This document shows positions 9,869 through 19,800 of a DNA stretch of 64,000 nt, piece after piece. Below the pieces are notes generated by a model that was given only the letters and a program-made list of their open reading frames with translations, was not told the origin of the DNA and ran no database searches. The translations under genes were made by a program, and so were the position numbers. The stretch lies in NCBI RefSeq assembly GCF_001439665.1, contig NZ_LMAK01000078.1, positions 146,316 to 210,315 of the forward strand. The letters are read 5' to 3'. Every line of letters begins with the position of its first letter. The stretch's first letter is position 1. Source of the stretch: Formosa algae. GTDB taxonomy: Bacteria > Bacteroidota > Bacteroidia > Flavobacteriales > Flavobacteriaceae.

Positions 9869-12800
9869 ATGAAAACAAAGTTTAGTGGAATTCTAACGCT
9901 GTTTCTAGCGTTTGTTGTGCAACTAACATTTGCACAAGAGAAATTAATTTCAGGGACTGTTTCAGACGAAGCCGGCCTACCTCTCCCTGGGGTTAACATT
10001 ATTATTAAAGGTACCTCTCAAGGTACACAATCCGATTTTGATGGTAATTATACTATTTCTGCAGCAAGCGGAGATGTATTATCATTTTCTTTCATGGGTT
10101 ACAAAACAACAGCAGTTACTGTAGGCGCATCTAGCTCCTTAAACTTAACAATGGCTCAAGACTTATCTGAGCTTGACGAAGTTGTAGTAACAGCATTAGG
10201 TATTAGAAGAGAAGAGAAAGCATTAGGGTATTCTTCTCAATCTGTATCTTCTGAAGAACTTACAACTGTAAGAGATGCAAACATTGTAAACTCTTTAAGT
10301 GGTAAAGTCGCAGGTATTAACGTAACAAACGCTTCTGGAGCTGTAGGTTCTGAAAGTAGAATTGTTATTCGTGGTATCTCTTCTATTAGTGGAAACACTC
10401 AACCTTTAATTATTGTAGATGGTGTTGTTATGGACAATACAAGTTATGGTGATTCTGGTGCGTATGGAGGTAATAGTACTCCAAACGGTATAGCAGATCT
10501 TAACCAAGACGATATTGCATCTATGAACGTTTTAAAAGGTGGAGCCGCAACTTCTTTATATGGTATGCGTGGTGCTAATGGTGTAATTGTAATTACAACT
10601 AAATCAGGAACTACTAAATCTACCCAATTAGGAATAGAGATTTCTAGTAGTGTTAGTTTTGAAAACGCTTATGTATTACCAGAATACCAAAACTCTTACG
10701 GACAAGGTTTTGATACTACATATTTTGAATACGTAGATGGTGTAACTGGAGACGGTGGAATTGACGAAAGTTGGGGAGCACCTCTAGATGCTGGATACGA
10801 ATTTATTCAATGGGATTCTTTTGATGGTGAAGCTAAACCATGGGTATCTCATCCAGATAATGTTAAAGATTTCTACGAAACAGGGATTACAACTAATAAC
10901 AACATTGCTTTTTCTAAAAGTGGAGACGGTTATAACGGTAGAATCTCTTTGGGTATGACAGATCAAAAAGGTATTATATACAATACAGATTTAAGAAAAT
11001 ATAACTTAGGTGGTAAATTAAATTTCGATTTATCTGATAAGTGGAGTGCAGGAATGTCTGTAAATTATATTAAAACAGAAAGTAGCAACTTACCTTCTTT
11101 AGGATATGGAGATGCGAACAACCAAATCGGTCAATTAGTATGGAGTGGACGTAATGTTGATTTCCAAGCTTTAAAAGATTGGAAAAATCTTCCTTTAGGT
11201 TATGCTGCTGGATCTGACACAGCTACTCCAATTAACTGGAACTTAGCATACAACAACAACCCATATTGGGCTTTAGACACAAACACAAATACATTTGATA
11301 GAAACAGATTATTAGGTAACATAAATATTACTTATCAAATTACAGACGACTTAAGCTTTACTGCTCAAACAGGTATCGATTATTTCTCTTCTTTAGATAC
11401 TAAACGAAGAGCATTTGGTACATACGAAAGTACTAGAGGGTCTTATGAAGAAACACAACGTACACGTTACGAAATTAACAGTCAAGCGATTTTAAACTAT
11501 AATATTGATATTACTGAAAAATTCAATACAAGTTTAAGCCTTGGAGGACAAACAATGGTAAATAATTATCACCGTTTATACATGGCAGCTTCAGAATTAC
11601 AAGTACCAGATGTATATAATATCTCTAACACAAGAGATGGTGTAACACCAAGTTTAGATCAGTCTCAAACAGATCAAAAAATTAATTCAGGATTTGGTAT
11701 CGCTTCATTTTCTTACGACGATGTGGTATTTTTAGATCTTACCGGACGTAATGACTGGGCATCTGTATTACCATCAACAAAAAACAGCTTCTTCTACCCT
11801 GGTGCTAATTTAAGTGCTATTGTTAGTGATATAGCTAATATGAATAATACATTTTTAAAGCTTAGAGCAGGTTGGGCACAAGTAGGTAGTTCAGGACCAT
11901 TATCACCTTACAGTTTAGAACCAGCATATACATTTGGTACAGCTTGGGGAACAACTCCTGTAGCCTCTTCTCCTACTACATTATGGAATCCAAACATTAA
12001 AAATGAAACTACTGAAGAATTTGAAATTGGTTTTGATGCAAGATTCTTTTCTAATCGTTTACGTGTAGACTTTACATACTACGACAAAGAAACGTCTGAT
12101 GTTATTATGGCAAAAGAAATTTCTGGAGCTTCAGGAAACTTATACTTCTGGGACAATGCAGCAACATTAACTAACAAAGGTTACGAAGTTACTTTAGGTG
12201 CCGATATCATTAGAAATGATGGTGACGGATTCAATTTAGGATTCTCTGCAAACTTTGCACGTAACAGAAACAAAGCTCAAGATATTGATGATGATCCAAC
12301 AACAAACAATGGAAGTATTGTTTTAGGTGGACTTTGGAATGTAGATATCCAAGCTAATGAAGGTGAAGCCGTAGGTACAATTTACGGTCCTGCTTTTGCA
12401 AGAAACGATGATGGAGCTATTATTTACAGTAATGGTTTACCAACTATAGATCCAACAAACCAAGTATTAGGTAACATTAACCCAGATTGGACTGGAGGTT
12501 TAAATATAGACATGTCTTACAAAAACATCAGATTCTCTACTTTATTTGATGTGAAATGGGGAGGAGATATTTATTCTCAAACAAACAGCTGGGGTAACTA
12601 CGCTGGTGTACTAGCCGAAACATTACCAGGAAGAGAAACTGGTATTATTGGTGAAGGTGTAAAATCTGACGGTAGCGGCGGATGGGTTGCTAACGATATC
12701 GTACAAACTGCATCTACGTATTACGGAACTGTGTATGGTTCTAACATCGGAGAATCTGCAGTATACGACGCTTCTTTTGTGAAGTGGAGAGAATTAGCTT

Positions 12801-13015
12801 TATTCTATGACTTCCCATTAAAGAAATGGGCTAAAACAGGAGTTGATCAATTATCTTTAGGTGTTACAGTACGTAACTTAGCTATTTTATACAAGAAAAC
12901 ACCAAACATCGATCCAGAATCTGCATTTAGTAACAGTACTGGAGCACAAGGTTTAGAGTACGCTCAAGTACCTTCTACACGTAGTATTGGTATTAACTTA
13001 AATGTTAAATTTTAA
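9869..13015 (+). CDS. SusC-like TonB-dependent outer-membrane importer 2
   Basis: Outer-membrane importer of the SusC/RagA family, 1048 residues. The signal peptide ends LTFAQ (residue 23), then the regulatory beta-sandwich (EKLISGTVSDEAGLPLPG), a TonB-box-like stretch LDEVVVTALGI, the plug (IVIRGISSISG, LIIVDGVVMD, KGGAATSLYGMRGANGVIVI) and the barrel ending SIGINLNVKF. The ALGIRREEKALGYS stretch after the box is typical of the importer subgroup that pairs with SusD-like_2 lipoproteins, as is the case here. The first 200 bases resemble the susC gene at 4792 at nucleotide level, while the barrel does not. susD 2 follows after 13 nt. It is the first gene of a four-gene operon. The substrate is unknown. 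Confidence 0.95.
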   Translation: MKTKFSGILTLFLAFVVQLTFAQEKLISGTVSDEAGLPLPGVNIIIKGTSQGTQSDFDGNYTISAASGDVLSFSFMGYKTTAVTVGASSSLNLTMAQDLSELDEVVVTALGIRREEKALGYSSQSVSSEELTTVRDANIVNSLSGKVAGINVTNASGAVGSESRIVIRGISSISGNTQPLIIVDGVVMDNTSYGDSGAYGGNSTPNGIADLNQDDIASMNVLKGGAATSLYGMRGANGVIVITTKSGTTKSTQLGIEISSSVSFENAYVLPEYQNSYGQGFDTTYFEYVDGVTGDGGIDESWGAPLDAGYEFIQWDSFDGEAKPWVSHPDNVKDFYETGITTNNNIAFSKSGDGYNGRISLGMTDQKGIIYNTDLRKYNLGGKLNFDLSDKWSAGMSVNYIKTESSNLPSLGYGDANNQIGQLVWSGRNVDFQALKDWKNLPLGYAAGSDTATPINWNLAYNNNPYWALDTNTNTFDRNRLLGNINITYQITDDLSFTAQTGIDYFSSLDTKRRAFGTYESTRGSYEETQRTRYEINSQAILNYNIDITEKFNTSLSLGGQTMVNNYHRLYMAASELQVPDVYNISNTRDGVTPSLDQSQTDQKINSGFGIASFSYDDVVFLDLTGRNDWASVLPSTKNSFFYPGANLSAIVSDIANMNNTFLKLRAGWAQVGSSGPLSPYSLEPAYTFGTAWGTTPVASSPTTLWNPNIKNETTEEFEIGFDARFFSNRLRVDFTYYDKETSDVIMAKEISGASGNLYFWDNAATLTNKGYEVTLGADIIRNDGDGFNLGFSANFARNRNKAQDIDDDPTTNNGSIVLGGLWNVDIQANEGEAVGTIYGPAFARNDDGAIIYSNGLPTIDPTNQVLGNINPDWTGGLNIDMSYKNIRFSTLFDVKWGGDIYSQTNSWGNYAGVLAETLPGRETGIIGEGVKSDGSGGWVANDIVQTASTYYGTVYGSNIGESAVYDASFVKWRELALFYDFPLKKWAKTGVDQLSLGVTVRNLAILYKKTPNIDPESAFSNSTGAQGLEYAQVPSTRSIGINLNVKF
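9895..9912 (+). other. Signal-peptide-codon hairpin, copy 2
   Basis: AACGCTG-TTTC-TAGCGTT. The one stem change (A to G) gives a G-U wobble opposite T, so the RNA stem is kept although the base changed. Confidence 0.6.
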
Positions 13016-13028
13016 AACTTAAAGTAAA

Positions 13029-14477
13029 ATGAAAAAACTTAAATATATATTCTTACTAGCTACTATATTACCAATGTTGGTAATGAACACTAGTTGTGAC
13101 ACGAATTTTGAGGAGATAAACACAAATCCAAACGATCCTGCCACAGTACCGAGTACTTTATTATTAGCAGGGATATTAAGATCGTCTGCAAATGAAGTTC
13201 AAAATTACTTCCTAGCGGGAGAAGCGGCCTCTTGTTGGGTACAACACTTAGGAAAACCTGTATATAACGATAGTGAATTATATATACCAAGACAAGGAAG
13301 TATTGAAACGTTCTGGAACGTATTTTACGTATCAAACATTAACAATGCTAACTTAATGCAAGGTTTAGCTGAAGAAGAAGGAAATAACGATATGCAAGGA
13401 ATTGCTTTAGTTATGAAAGCTTACGCCTACCAACTATTAACAGATACTTTTGGAGATGTTCCTTACACAGAAGCAGGTCAAGCTTCAACTACAGGAAACA
13501 CTACTCCTGTTTACGACGATAGTGAAATTGTATATGCTGGTATTTTAGATATGCTAGATGATGCTATGGTTTTATTAGACGGAACAGGTACTATTGATGC
13601 CGGTCAAGATTTACTTTACGCTGGAGACTATATGTCTTGGAAACGTTTTGCAGCATCTTTAAAATTTAGAGTTTTAATGCGTGTGTCTAAAAACGCAAGT
13701 GCATTTAACGTACAATCAGAATTACAAGCTTTAGTAGATTCAGGTCTTTTATTCACAAGCAACACAGACCAAGCTGCTTTAACGTTCTTATCGGTAAGCC
13801 CTAATGCAAACCCTTATTTTGAAGGCTTAGTAGATGGTGGTCGTACTAACGAGTGGTGTTTAGGAGAAAGCCTTGTAGACTATATGTTAGCTAGCGACGA
13901 TCCAAGACTTGCTGTATACGCTCAAGAAGTTGGCGGAAACGGATCTGGAAATGGATATGTTGGTAAACCTGCAGGAATCGCTAATGTTGGAGAAACTATT
14001 TACGGAGACTCTAACAACGTGTCTTTAATTGGTGAAAAATACTTAGAAGCAACGCAACCAGCTTACTTTATGAGCTATGCTCAACTAAAACTATTAATGG
14101 CTGAAGCTGCTGAAAAAGGATATATTTCTGGTGAAGCAAGTACATATTATGCTGAAGGAATTACAGCGTCTTGTTTAGACAATGGAGTATCTACAGGTAG
14201 CTTATCGTTATTCTATAGCGGAGGAGCAACAGGTTTAAAACAAATAGCAGAGCAAGAATGGGTTGCATTATATATGCAAGGAAATGAATCTTGGGCAGAA
14301 TACTTAAGAACAGGTTACCCAGAATTACCATTAGCAATTGATGCTGTACAACCTAGTATTCCATCTCGTTATAATTATCCTGGAGCAGAACAATCTCTTA
14401 ATAATGCAAATTACACAGCTGCAGCAGATGCAATTGGTGGAGATACTTTAGTAACAGAACTTTGGTGGCAAAATTAA
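13029..14477 (+). CDS. SusD-like_2 family surface lipoprotein 2
   Basis: Ligand-capturing lid for importer 2, 482 residues. The lipobox Cys is residue 23 (MNTSC). The start FEEINTNPNDPATVPSTLLLAG and the helix YQLLTDTFGDVPYTEA are hallmarks of the SusD-like_2 branch rather than the RagB/SusD branch. Near the C-terminus are EQEWVALYMQGNESWAEYLRTGYPELP and a Pro/Tyr segment SRYNYPGAEQSLN, also typical of that branch. It sits 13 nt after susC 2 and 6 nt before the next lipoprotein gene. This branch is often found outside carbohydrate loci, so a sugar should not be assumed as the ligand. Confidence 0.92.
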   Translation: MKKLKYIFLLATILPMLVMNTSCDTNFEEINTNPNDPATVPSTLLLAGILRSSANEVQNYFLAGEAASCWVQHLGKPVYNDSELYIPRQGSIETFWNVFYVSNINNANLMQGLAEEEGNNDMQGIALVMKAYAYQLLTDTFGDVPYTEAGQASTTGNTTPVYDDSEIVYAGILDMLDDAMVLLDGTGTIDAGQDLLYAGDYMSWKRFAASLKFRVLMRVSKNASAFNVQSELQALVDSGLLFTSNTDQAALTFLSVSPNANPYFEGLVDGGRTNEWCLGESLVDYMLASDDPRLAVYAQEVGGNGSGNGYVGKPAGIANVGETIYGDSNNVSLIGEKYLEATQPAYFMSYAQLKLLMAEAAEKGYISGEASTYYAEGITASCLDNGVSTGSLSLFYSGGATGLKQIAEQEWVALYMQGNESWAEYLRTGYPELPLAIDAVQPSIPSRYNYPGAEQSLNNANYTAAADAIGGDTLVTELWWQN

Positions 14478-14483
14478 TTTAAA

Positions 14484-15353
14484 ATGAAAAAAATGAAAAA
14501 TTTATTATATATATGTTTTGTAATGCTAAGTGTACTTAGTTTTACATCATGTCAGGAAACTGATACAGACACTGTAGTAGAAACAGAAGGAGAAGCAGGT
14601 GTTCTTGTTAATGTATCTAACTACTCATCTGGCGCACTATTAGGTTCTCCAGAATCAGGAAAAGAATTAGACGAAGCTTCTATTGAATTCTCTGAAAGTT
14701 ATTTAACATTAGTGGTTACTAAGCAATCTGGAGATTTTTCTCAAGGTGTAGAAAGTATTCAAGCTTACAAGTCGCTTAATGGTGGTGAAGAAATTTTAAT
14801 CGGATCTTCAGAAAGTTTACCTTTTAGTGTAGAATATACTACTATTGAAGAATTTGTAGATGGAACAGGATTAGATGTTGCAGATTTAAGAATTGGAGAT
14901 TCTTTTAGCTTCATTATTAAAGTGGTTAAAACAGACGGATCTGTATATACATACAACACAAGTATGGGACGTTTTCTTTTAGCTATTAACTGTTCTTACG
15001 ATTTAAACGGAACTTACACCATGACAAACTCTGTTTGTGGTAGTGAAGTAGAAGTTGAAATTTCACAAAATTCTGATGGTACATGGTACGCTTCAACAGC
15101 AGATGGTGGTTTATTACAATATTGTACAACAAACACAACTTTACAAAACTTTGGTAGTTTTGCAGTGTCTTGTGGAGGTATAGTTGATGCTTCTACAACT
15201 GCAGGAGGACCTGACTATTGTGAAGGTGGAGATTATGGTATTGGATGTATTACTGGCGGAACTTGGGATCAAGAAACAGGAATACTACAAATGACACACA
15301 ACGATGCGTTCTTTGGTGTTGGTGCATATACGTCTACATACGTAAGAAAATAA
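14484..15353 (+). CDS. Surface lipoprotein, six-Cys C-terminal half
   Basis: Unassigned lipoprotein of 289 residues. The signal peptide has a lipobox Cys at residue 23 (SFTSC), followed by QETDTD; surface exposure is plausible from the acidic residues and the operon position. Residues about 40-160 look like an immunoglobulin-like beta domain (GVLVNVSNYSSGALLGSP through YTYNTSMGRF). Residues about 170-289 carry six Cys (NCSYD, SVCGS, QYCTT, VSCGG, DYCEG, IGCITG) and many Gly/Thr, which suggests disulfides in a small beta domain. It starts 6 nt after susD 2 and so is translated from the same operon. By position it resembles SusE/SusF-type accessory ligand-binding lipoproteins, but I recognise no named family. 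Confidence 0.85.
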   Translation: MKKMKNLLYICFVMLSVLSFTSCQETDTDTVVETEGEAGVLVNVSNYSSGALLGSPESGKELDEASIEFSESYLTLVVTKQSGDFSQGVESIQAYKSLNGGEEILIGSSESLPFSVEYTTIEEFVDGTGLDVADLRIGDSFSFIIKVVKTDGSVYTYNTSMGRFLLAINCSYDLNGTYTMTNSVCGSEVEVEISQNSDGTWYASTADGGLLQYCTTNTTLQNFGSFAVSCGGIVDASTTAGGPDYCEGGDYGIGCITGGTWDQETGILQMTHNDAFFGVGAYTSTYVRK

Positions 15354-15387
15354 TTCATAGTAGAATTAAAACTTTAACATATAAATT

Positions 15388-16263
15388 ATGAAAAACATAT
15401 ATAAAACTTTTTGTCTATTGGCTTTATCAGGTATAGTGTTTACATCTTGTGAAGATGGAGACGACCATACAGGAGAATCACTAATAGAATATACTAATGT
15501 TGGAGCAACGGTATCTTCAGCATCACAATCTTATACGGTAAGCGAATCTGATATTCACACATCTGGTGATTACACCATTCCTTATACTGTAACACTTAAC
15601 GAAGCTGTAACAGCAACTACTATTATTGATTTAATTCAAACAGGTGGTGAAGCAGATAGCGAAGATTACGAAACATCATCTATTACTGTAAGTCCAGGTA
15701 ACACAACAGGAACGGGTTACATTACTGTATTTAGTAACGCTTATGTAGAAGGTACTGAAACTTTAGAATTAACTGCTAAATCTAGAGCGAACCTAAACAT
15801 TAACGATTACTCAATTGATATTACAATTGATGACGACTACATTAATGATCAACTTGATTTCCAATTAACTTGGGAAGGTTCTTTCACCGGATCTGTAGGT
15901 ACTGGAGCAGATTTAGTATTAGATTTCTGTGCTATGGATTTTGATATTCTTATTTATGATGAAACTCTAACTGATGTAGGATTTTATAATGCAGCAACAG
16001 GATCTTGTCCAGAGTCAGCTACATTGTCAGGTTTACCTGATGGATTTTACTATGTAGTTGTAGATTTATACGACAACCCATTATATGTATATGAAGGAGG
16101 AATAGATGTACCAATTACATTCTCTTGGAGCCAAGATTACTTTGATTCAGTGACAGGTTCTATAACATTAAATGCATATAATACAGATTCTACTTCTGGA
16201 ACTTATGCAATTGCTACTATAACTATTGAAGATGGTTACATTTATACAGTACAAGCGTACTAA
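15388..16263 (+). CDS. Lipoprotein with Calx-beta-like domain
   Basis: Lipoprotein of 291 residues with lipobox Cys at residue 21 (VFTSC) and an acidic run EDGDD right after it, a good flavobacterial surface-export signal. Residues about 45-150 read as a Calx-beta-like or other calcium-type beta-sandwich (YTVSESD, AVTATTIIDLI, EADSEDYETSSITVSPG, YVEGTETLELT, YSIDITIDDDY). Residues about 155-291 form a second beta-rich domain with two Cys (DFCAMDFD, GSCPESA). It is the last gene of the susC 2 operon, 34 nt after the previous lipoprotein and 25 nt before the terminator stem. Its probable role is accessory ligand binding at the cell surface; no enzymatic motif is visible. Confidence 0.85.
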   Translation: MKNIYKTFCLLALSGIVFTSCEDGDDHTGESLIEYTNVGATVSSASQSYTVSESDIHTSGDYTIPYTVTLNEAVTATTIIDLIQTGGEADSEDYETSSITVSPGNTTGTGYITVFSNAYVEGTETLELTAKSRANLNINDYSIDITIDDDYINDQLDFQLTWEGSFTGSVGTGADLVLDFCAMDFDILIYDETLTDVGFYNAATGSCPESATLSGLPDGFYYVVVDLYDNPLYVYEGGIDVPITFSWSQDYFDSVTGSITLNAYNTDSTSGTYAIATITIEDGYIYTVQAY

Positions 16264-16288
16264 TTAAAAGCCATATTTAAATATGATA

Positions 16289-16317
16289 AAACCACCTTTA
16301 ACAAGGTGGTTTTTTTT
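16289..16317 (+). terminator. Terminator after susC 2 operon
   Basis: 10-bp stem AAACCACCTT / AAGGTGGTTT, loop TAAC, then a T8 run. Nearly the same stem recurs at 28184-28212. Confidence 0.92.
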
Positions 16318-16640
16318 ATATCTACATTTAAAACAAAAAACCAAGGGCAACAACCTCATTCCTATTCTTGGTTAAGAAATTCAAAAACACCTATTTTTAA
16401 GACAAATTAATCACTCAAAATTAAGTATATAAAATAGCCTAAATAAACTCAAAAATCCGAGCACATTTAAAACCCCAAAAACGATCAAAAAACAGACCTG
16501 CAAACCAATATTATTCAACTTTGATTTTTTGTGCTTAAAAACACTAAAAAACACCTTAGAAATGTTAATTTAAGGTTAAGCAAATCACATAAAAATGTTA
16601 CAATTAGACATCTTGCAGCCAAAATGGGGTCGAAAAAGAA

Positions 16641-16654
16641 TGACAACCGTGTCA
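16641..16654. promoter_or_regulatory. TGACA-N4-TGTCA operator-like palindrome, copy 2
   Basis: TGACAACCGTGTCA, 241 bp before the susC 3 ATG; see the copy at 9625. The flanking A (5') and A (3') are also shared, giving a 16-bp match with one difference. Confidence 0.55.
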
Positions 16655-16824
16655 AAAAAGGCTAAAACGAATAATAAACACCATAAAACGGGGGGTTTGG
16701 AACTCTTAAAATATTATCAATTTAAAAATTCATTGAGAAATCACTTAAATATTTATTATTTATACTCGAAATATTAGATATTCCTCAAAAAACACAAAAA
16801 CATCCAAACTTTAAGTTATTATTA

Positions 16825-16873
16825 TTGTTTTATTAACTATTAATTATGAATTTGGTCATTGACTAATTCAAAT
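16825..16873 (+). promoter_or_regulatory. Shared susC leader element, copy 3
   Basis: TTG at 16825, TTTTATTAAC, then TATGAATTTGG, which approaches the -7 consensus, and GACTAATTCAAAT at 16861 (36 bp after the TTG). The ATG follows 8 nt later. Confidence 0.65.
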
Positions 16874-16881
16874 AAAATAAA

Positions 16882-19800
16882 ATGAAAACAAAGTTTAGTG
16901 GAATTCTAACGCTATTCCTAGCGTTTGTCGTGCAAATTACGTTTGCACAAGAGAAGGCAATTTCAGGGACCGTTTCAGACCCAAACGGTTTACCTCTTCC
17001 AGGAGTTAACATTATAGTAAAGGGTACTACAAATGGAACCCAAACAGATTTTGATGGTAAATACTCCATTACAAGTGCTACGGGCGAAATCTTATCTTAT
17101 TCTTTTATGGGATATAAGACGAAAACCGTAACTGTAGGAGCTTCTACAACTATCGATGTGACTTTAGAAGAAGATTTAGCACAACTTGATGAAGTTGTTG
17201 TAACTGCCTTAGGTATCTCGAGAGAGAAAAAATCTTTAGGGTATGCGAGTCAAGAAGTAGATGGTGAAGCCGTTTCTAAGGTTAAAGCTCAAAACTTCGT
17301 TAACTCTTTATCAGGTAAAGTTGCAGGTTTAAACATTAAACCTTCAGGTACTATTGGTGGTTCTACAAACGTAGTAATACGTGGTAACAGTTCTGTTGCT
17401 GGAAACAACCAAGCTTTATTTGTTGTAGATGGTATTCCAATTGATAACGGAAACTCTAACTCTTCAACGCAACAAGCCGGTGGTGGTGGTTACGATTATG
17501 GTAACGCTGCATCTGACATTAACCCAGACGATATTGAGTCTATTAACGTATTAAAAGGTGCTGCTGCATCTGCATTATATGGTTCTAGAGCATCGAATGG
17601 TGTAATTATGATTACAACTAAAAAAGGTAAAAAACAAAAAGGTATTGGTGTTACTATTAACTCTAGTGTTACTGTAGGTACACCAGATAAAGAAACATTA
17701 CCAACTTACCAGAAAAAATATGGTGCTGGTTACGGTGCATATTACTCTAGTAGTGATGGATATTTTGACTTAGTAGATGTAAATGGAGATGGTATTCTTG
17801 ATGAAACTGTTGTATTTACAGAAGATGCATCTTACGGTGCTGAGTTTGATCCAGACAGATTAATCTACCAATGGAACTCTATCTATCCTGGATTAGATAC
17901 TTACCAACAAGCTACACCATGGGTTGCTGCAGAAAATGATCCTAACACAGTTTGGACAACATCTTCTACTTTAATCAATTCTGTTGATTTAACTGGTGGT
18001 AACGAAAAAGGAACTTTCCGTTTAGGTTATACAAACATGATGCAGGAAGGTAACTTACCTAACTCTTCAATTAAAAGAAACAACATTTCTTTTAACGGAT
18101 CTTTAAATTTAACAGAAAAACTTACTGCTTCTACAAGCTTTAACTTTAGTAAAACAGATGGTAAAGGACGTTACGGAACAGGTTACGATTCTAAAAACCC
18201 AATGCAACAGTTTAGACAATGGTTCCAAATGAACGTTGATTTAAAAGAGCAAAAAGATGCTTACTTTAGTACAGGTGAAAACATAACTTGGAATTCTAAC
18301 AGTGTTTCAGACACCTCTCCTATCTACTCAGATAACTTTTACTGGACACGTTACGAGAACTACGAAACTGACACGCGTAACAGATATTGGGGTAATGTAG
18401 TTTTAGATTATGAAATTACAGATTGGTTAAGTGTTTTAGGTCGTTTTACTTTTGATACTTATTCTGAATTACAAGAAGAAAGAATCGCAGTAGGTTCTGT
18501 AGATGTATCTGAATACTCTCGTTACAACAGAAATGTATCTGAATACAACTACGATTTAATGTTATCTTTCAATAAAGATTTAACAGAAAAAATAAACCTT
18601 TCTGGTATTGCTGGTTTTAACTTAAGACAAAACAATACGAATAGCATTTATGCCGTAACAAATGGAGGTTTAAACCTTGCAGGTCTTTATGCTTTATCTA
18701 ATAGTGTAAACTCTATTGAAGCACCTTCTGAATATGATGCAACTAAAGTTGTAGATGGTGAATACGTTCAAGCAAGTTTAGGTTACGATAACTTTGCCTT
18801 TATTGAAGGAACATATAGAACAGACCGTTCTTCTTCTTTACCAATAGACAACAACCGTTATGATTATTGGTCTGCAACTGGATCTTTAATATTCTCTCAG
18901 TTATTAGAAGCAGATTGGTTATCATTTGGTAAATTAAGAGGTAACTACGGTAAAGTAGGTAACGATACAGATGCTTACAATGTATTTAATACGTACGCAA
19001 TTGGAACACCATTTAACGGTGGTATCGCAACTAACCCTAGTGCAAAATCAAATCCAGATTTATTACCTGAAGAACAAACAAACTGGGAAATTGGTTTAGA
19101 AATGCAATTCTTTCAAAAACGTTTTGGTTTTGATGTAACATATTACGATGCACTTAACGAAAACCAAATTACAAGTGTACCATTATCTAACTCTACAGGA
19201 TATACTTCAGCATTACTTAATGCAGGAACAATTTCTAACAAAGGTTGGGAAGTAACATTAAATGTAACTCCTATACGTACAGAAAACTTTACTTGGGATA
19301 TGAATGTTAACTGGTCTAAAAACGAAAGTTTAGTAGAAGAATTAACAGACGGTATTGACAATTTAGAATTAGCTTCTTTCCAAGGTGGTGTTAGTATTAA
19401 CGCAACTCCAGGAGAAGCTTACGGTACAATTAGAGGTACAGATTTAACATACAATGAAAACGGAGAACCAATAGTAGGAACTAACGGATATTACGTTAGA
19501 ACAAGTACAAGTAACAATGTAATTGGAGATATTAACGCTGACTGGAAAGCTGGTTTATATAACTCTTTTACTTACAAAAACTTTAACTTAAGTTTCTTAA
19601 TCGACATGCAAAAAGGTGGAGATGTTTTCTCTCTTGATACTTGGTATGGTTATGCAACAGGTCTTTATGACTTTACTGCAGGAACAAACGATTTAGGAAA
19701 CCCAGTAAGAAACTCTGTAGCTGATGGTGGTGGAGTTATTTTACCAGGTGTGCAAGCAGATGGTTCTGTAAACACTGTAAGAGCAGAAGCTAACACGTAT

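Larger units (their letters stand above)
16264..16881 (+). other. Intergenic region before susC 3
   Basis: It holds the terminator of operon 2 (16289-16317), the second TGACA-N4-TGTCA palindrome (16641-16654) and the shared leader (16825-16873). The rest is AT-rich with no recognisable gene. A 60-residue frame at 16595-16777 is Lys/Asn-rich and overlaps the palindrome, so it is not accepted. Confidence 0.7.

Noticed and set aside
16595..16777. 60-residue frame in the gap before susC 3
   Set aside because: Lys/Asn-rich, no family resemblance, overlaps the TGACA palindrome and has no coding-like codon use.
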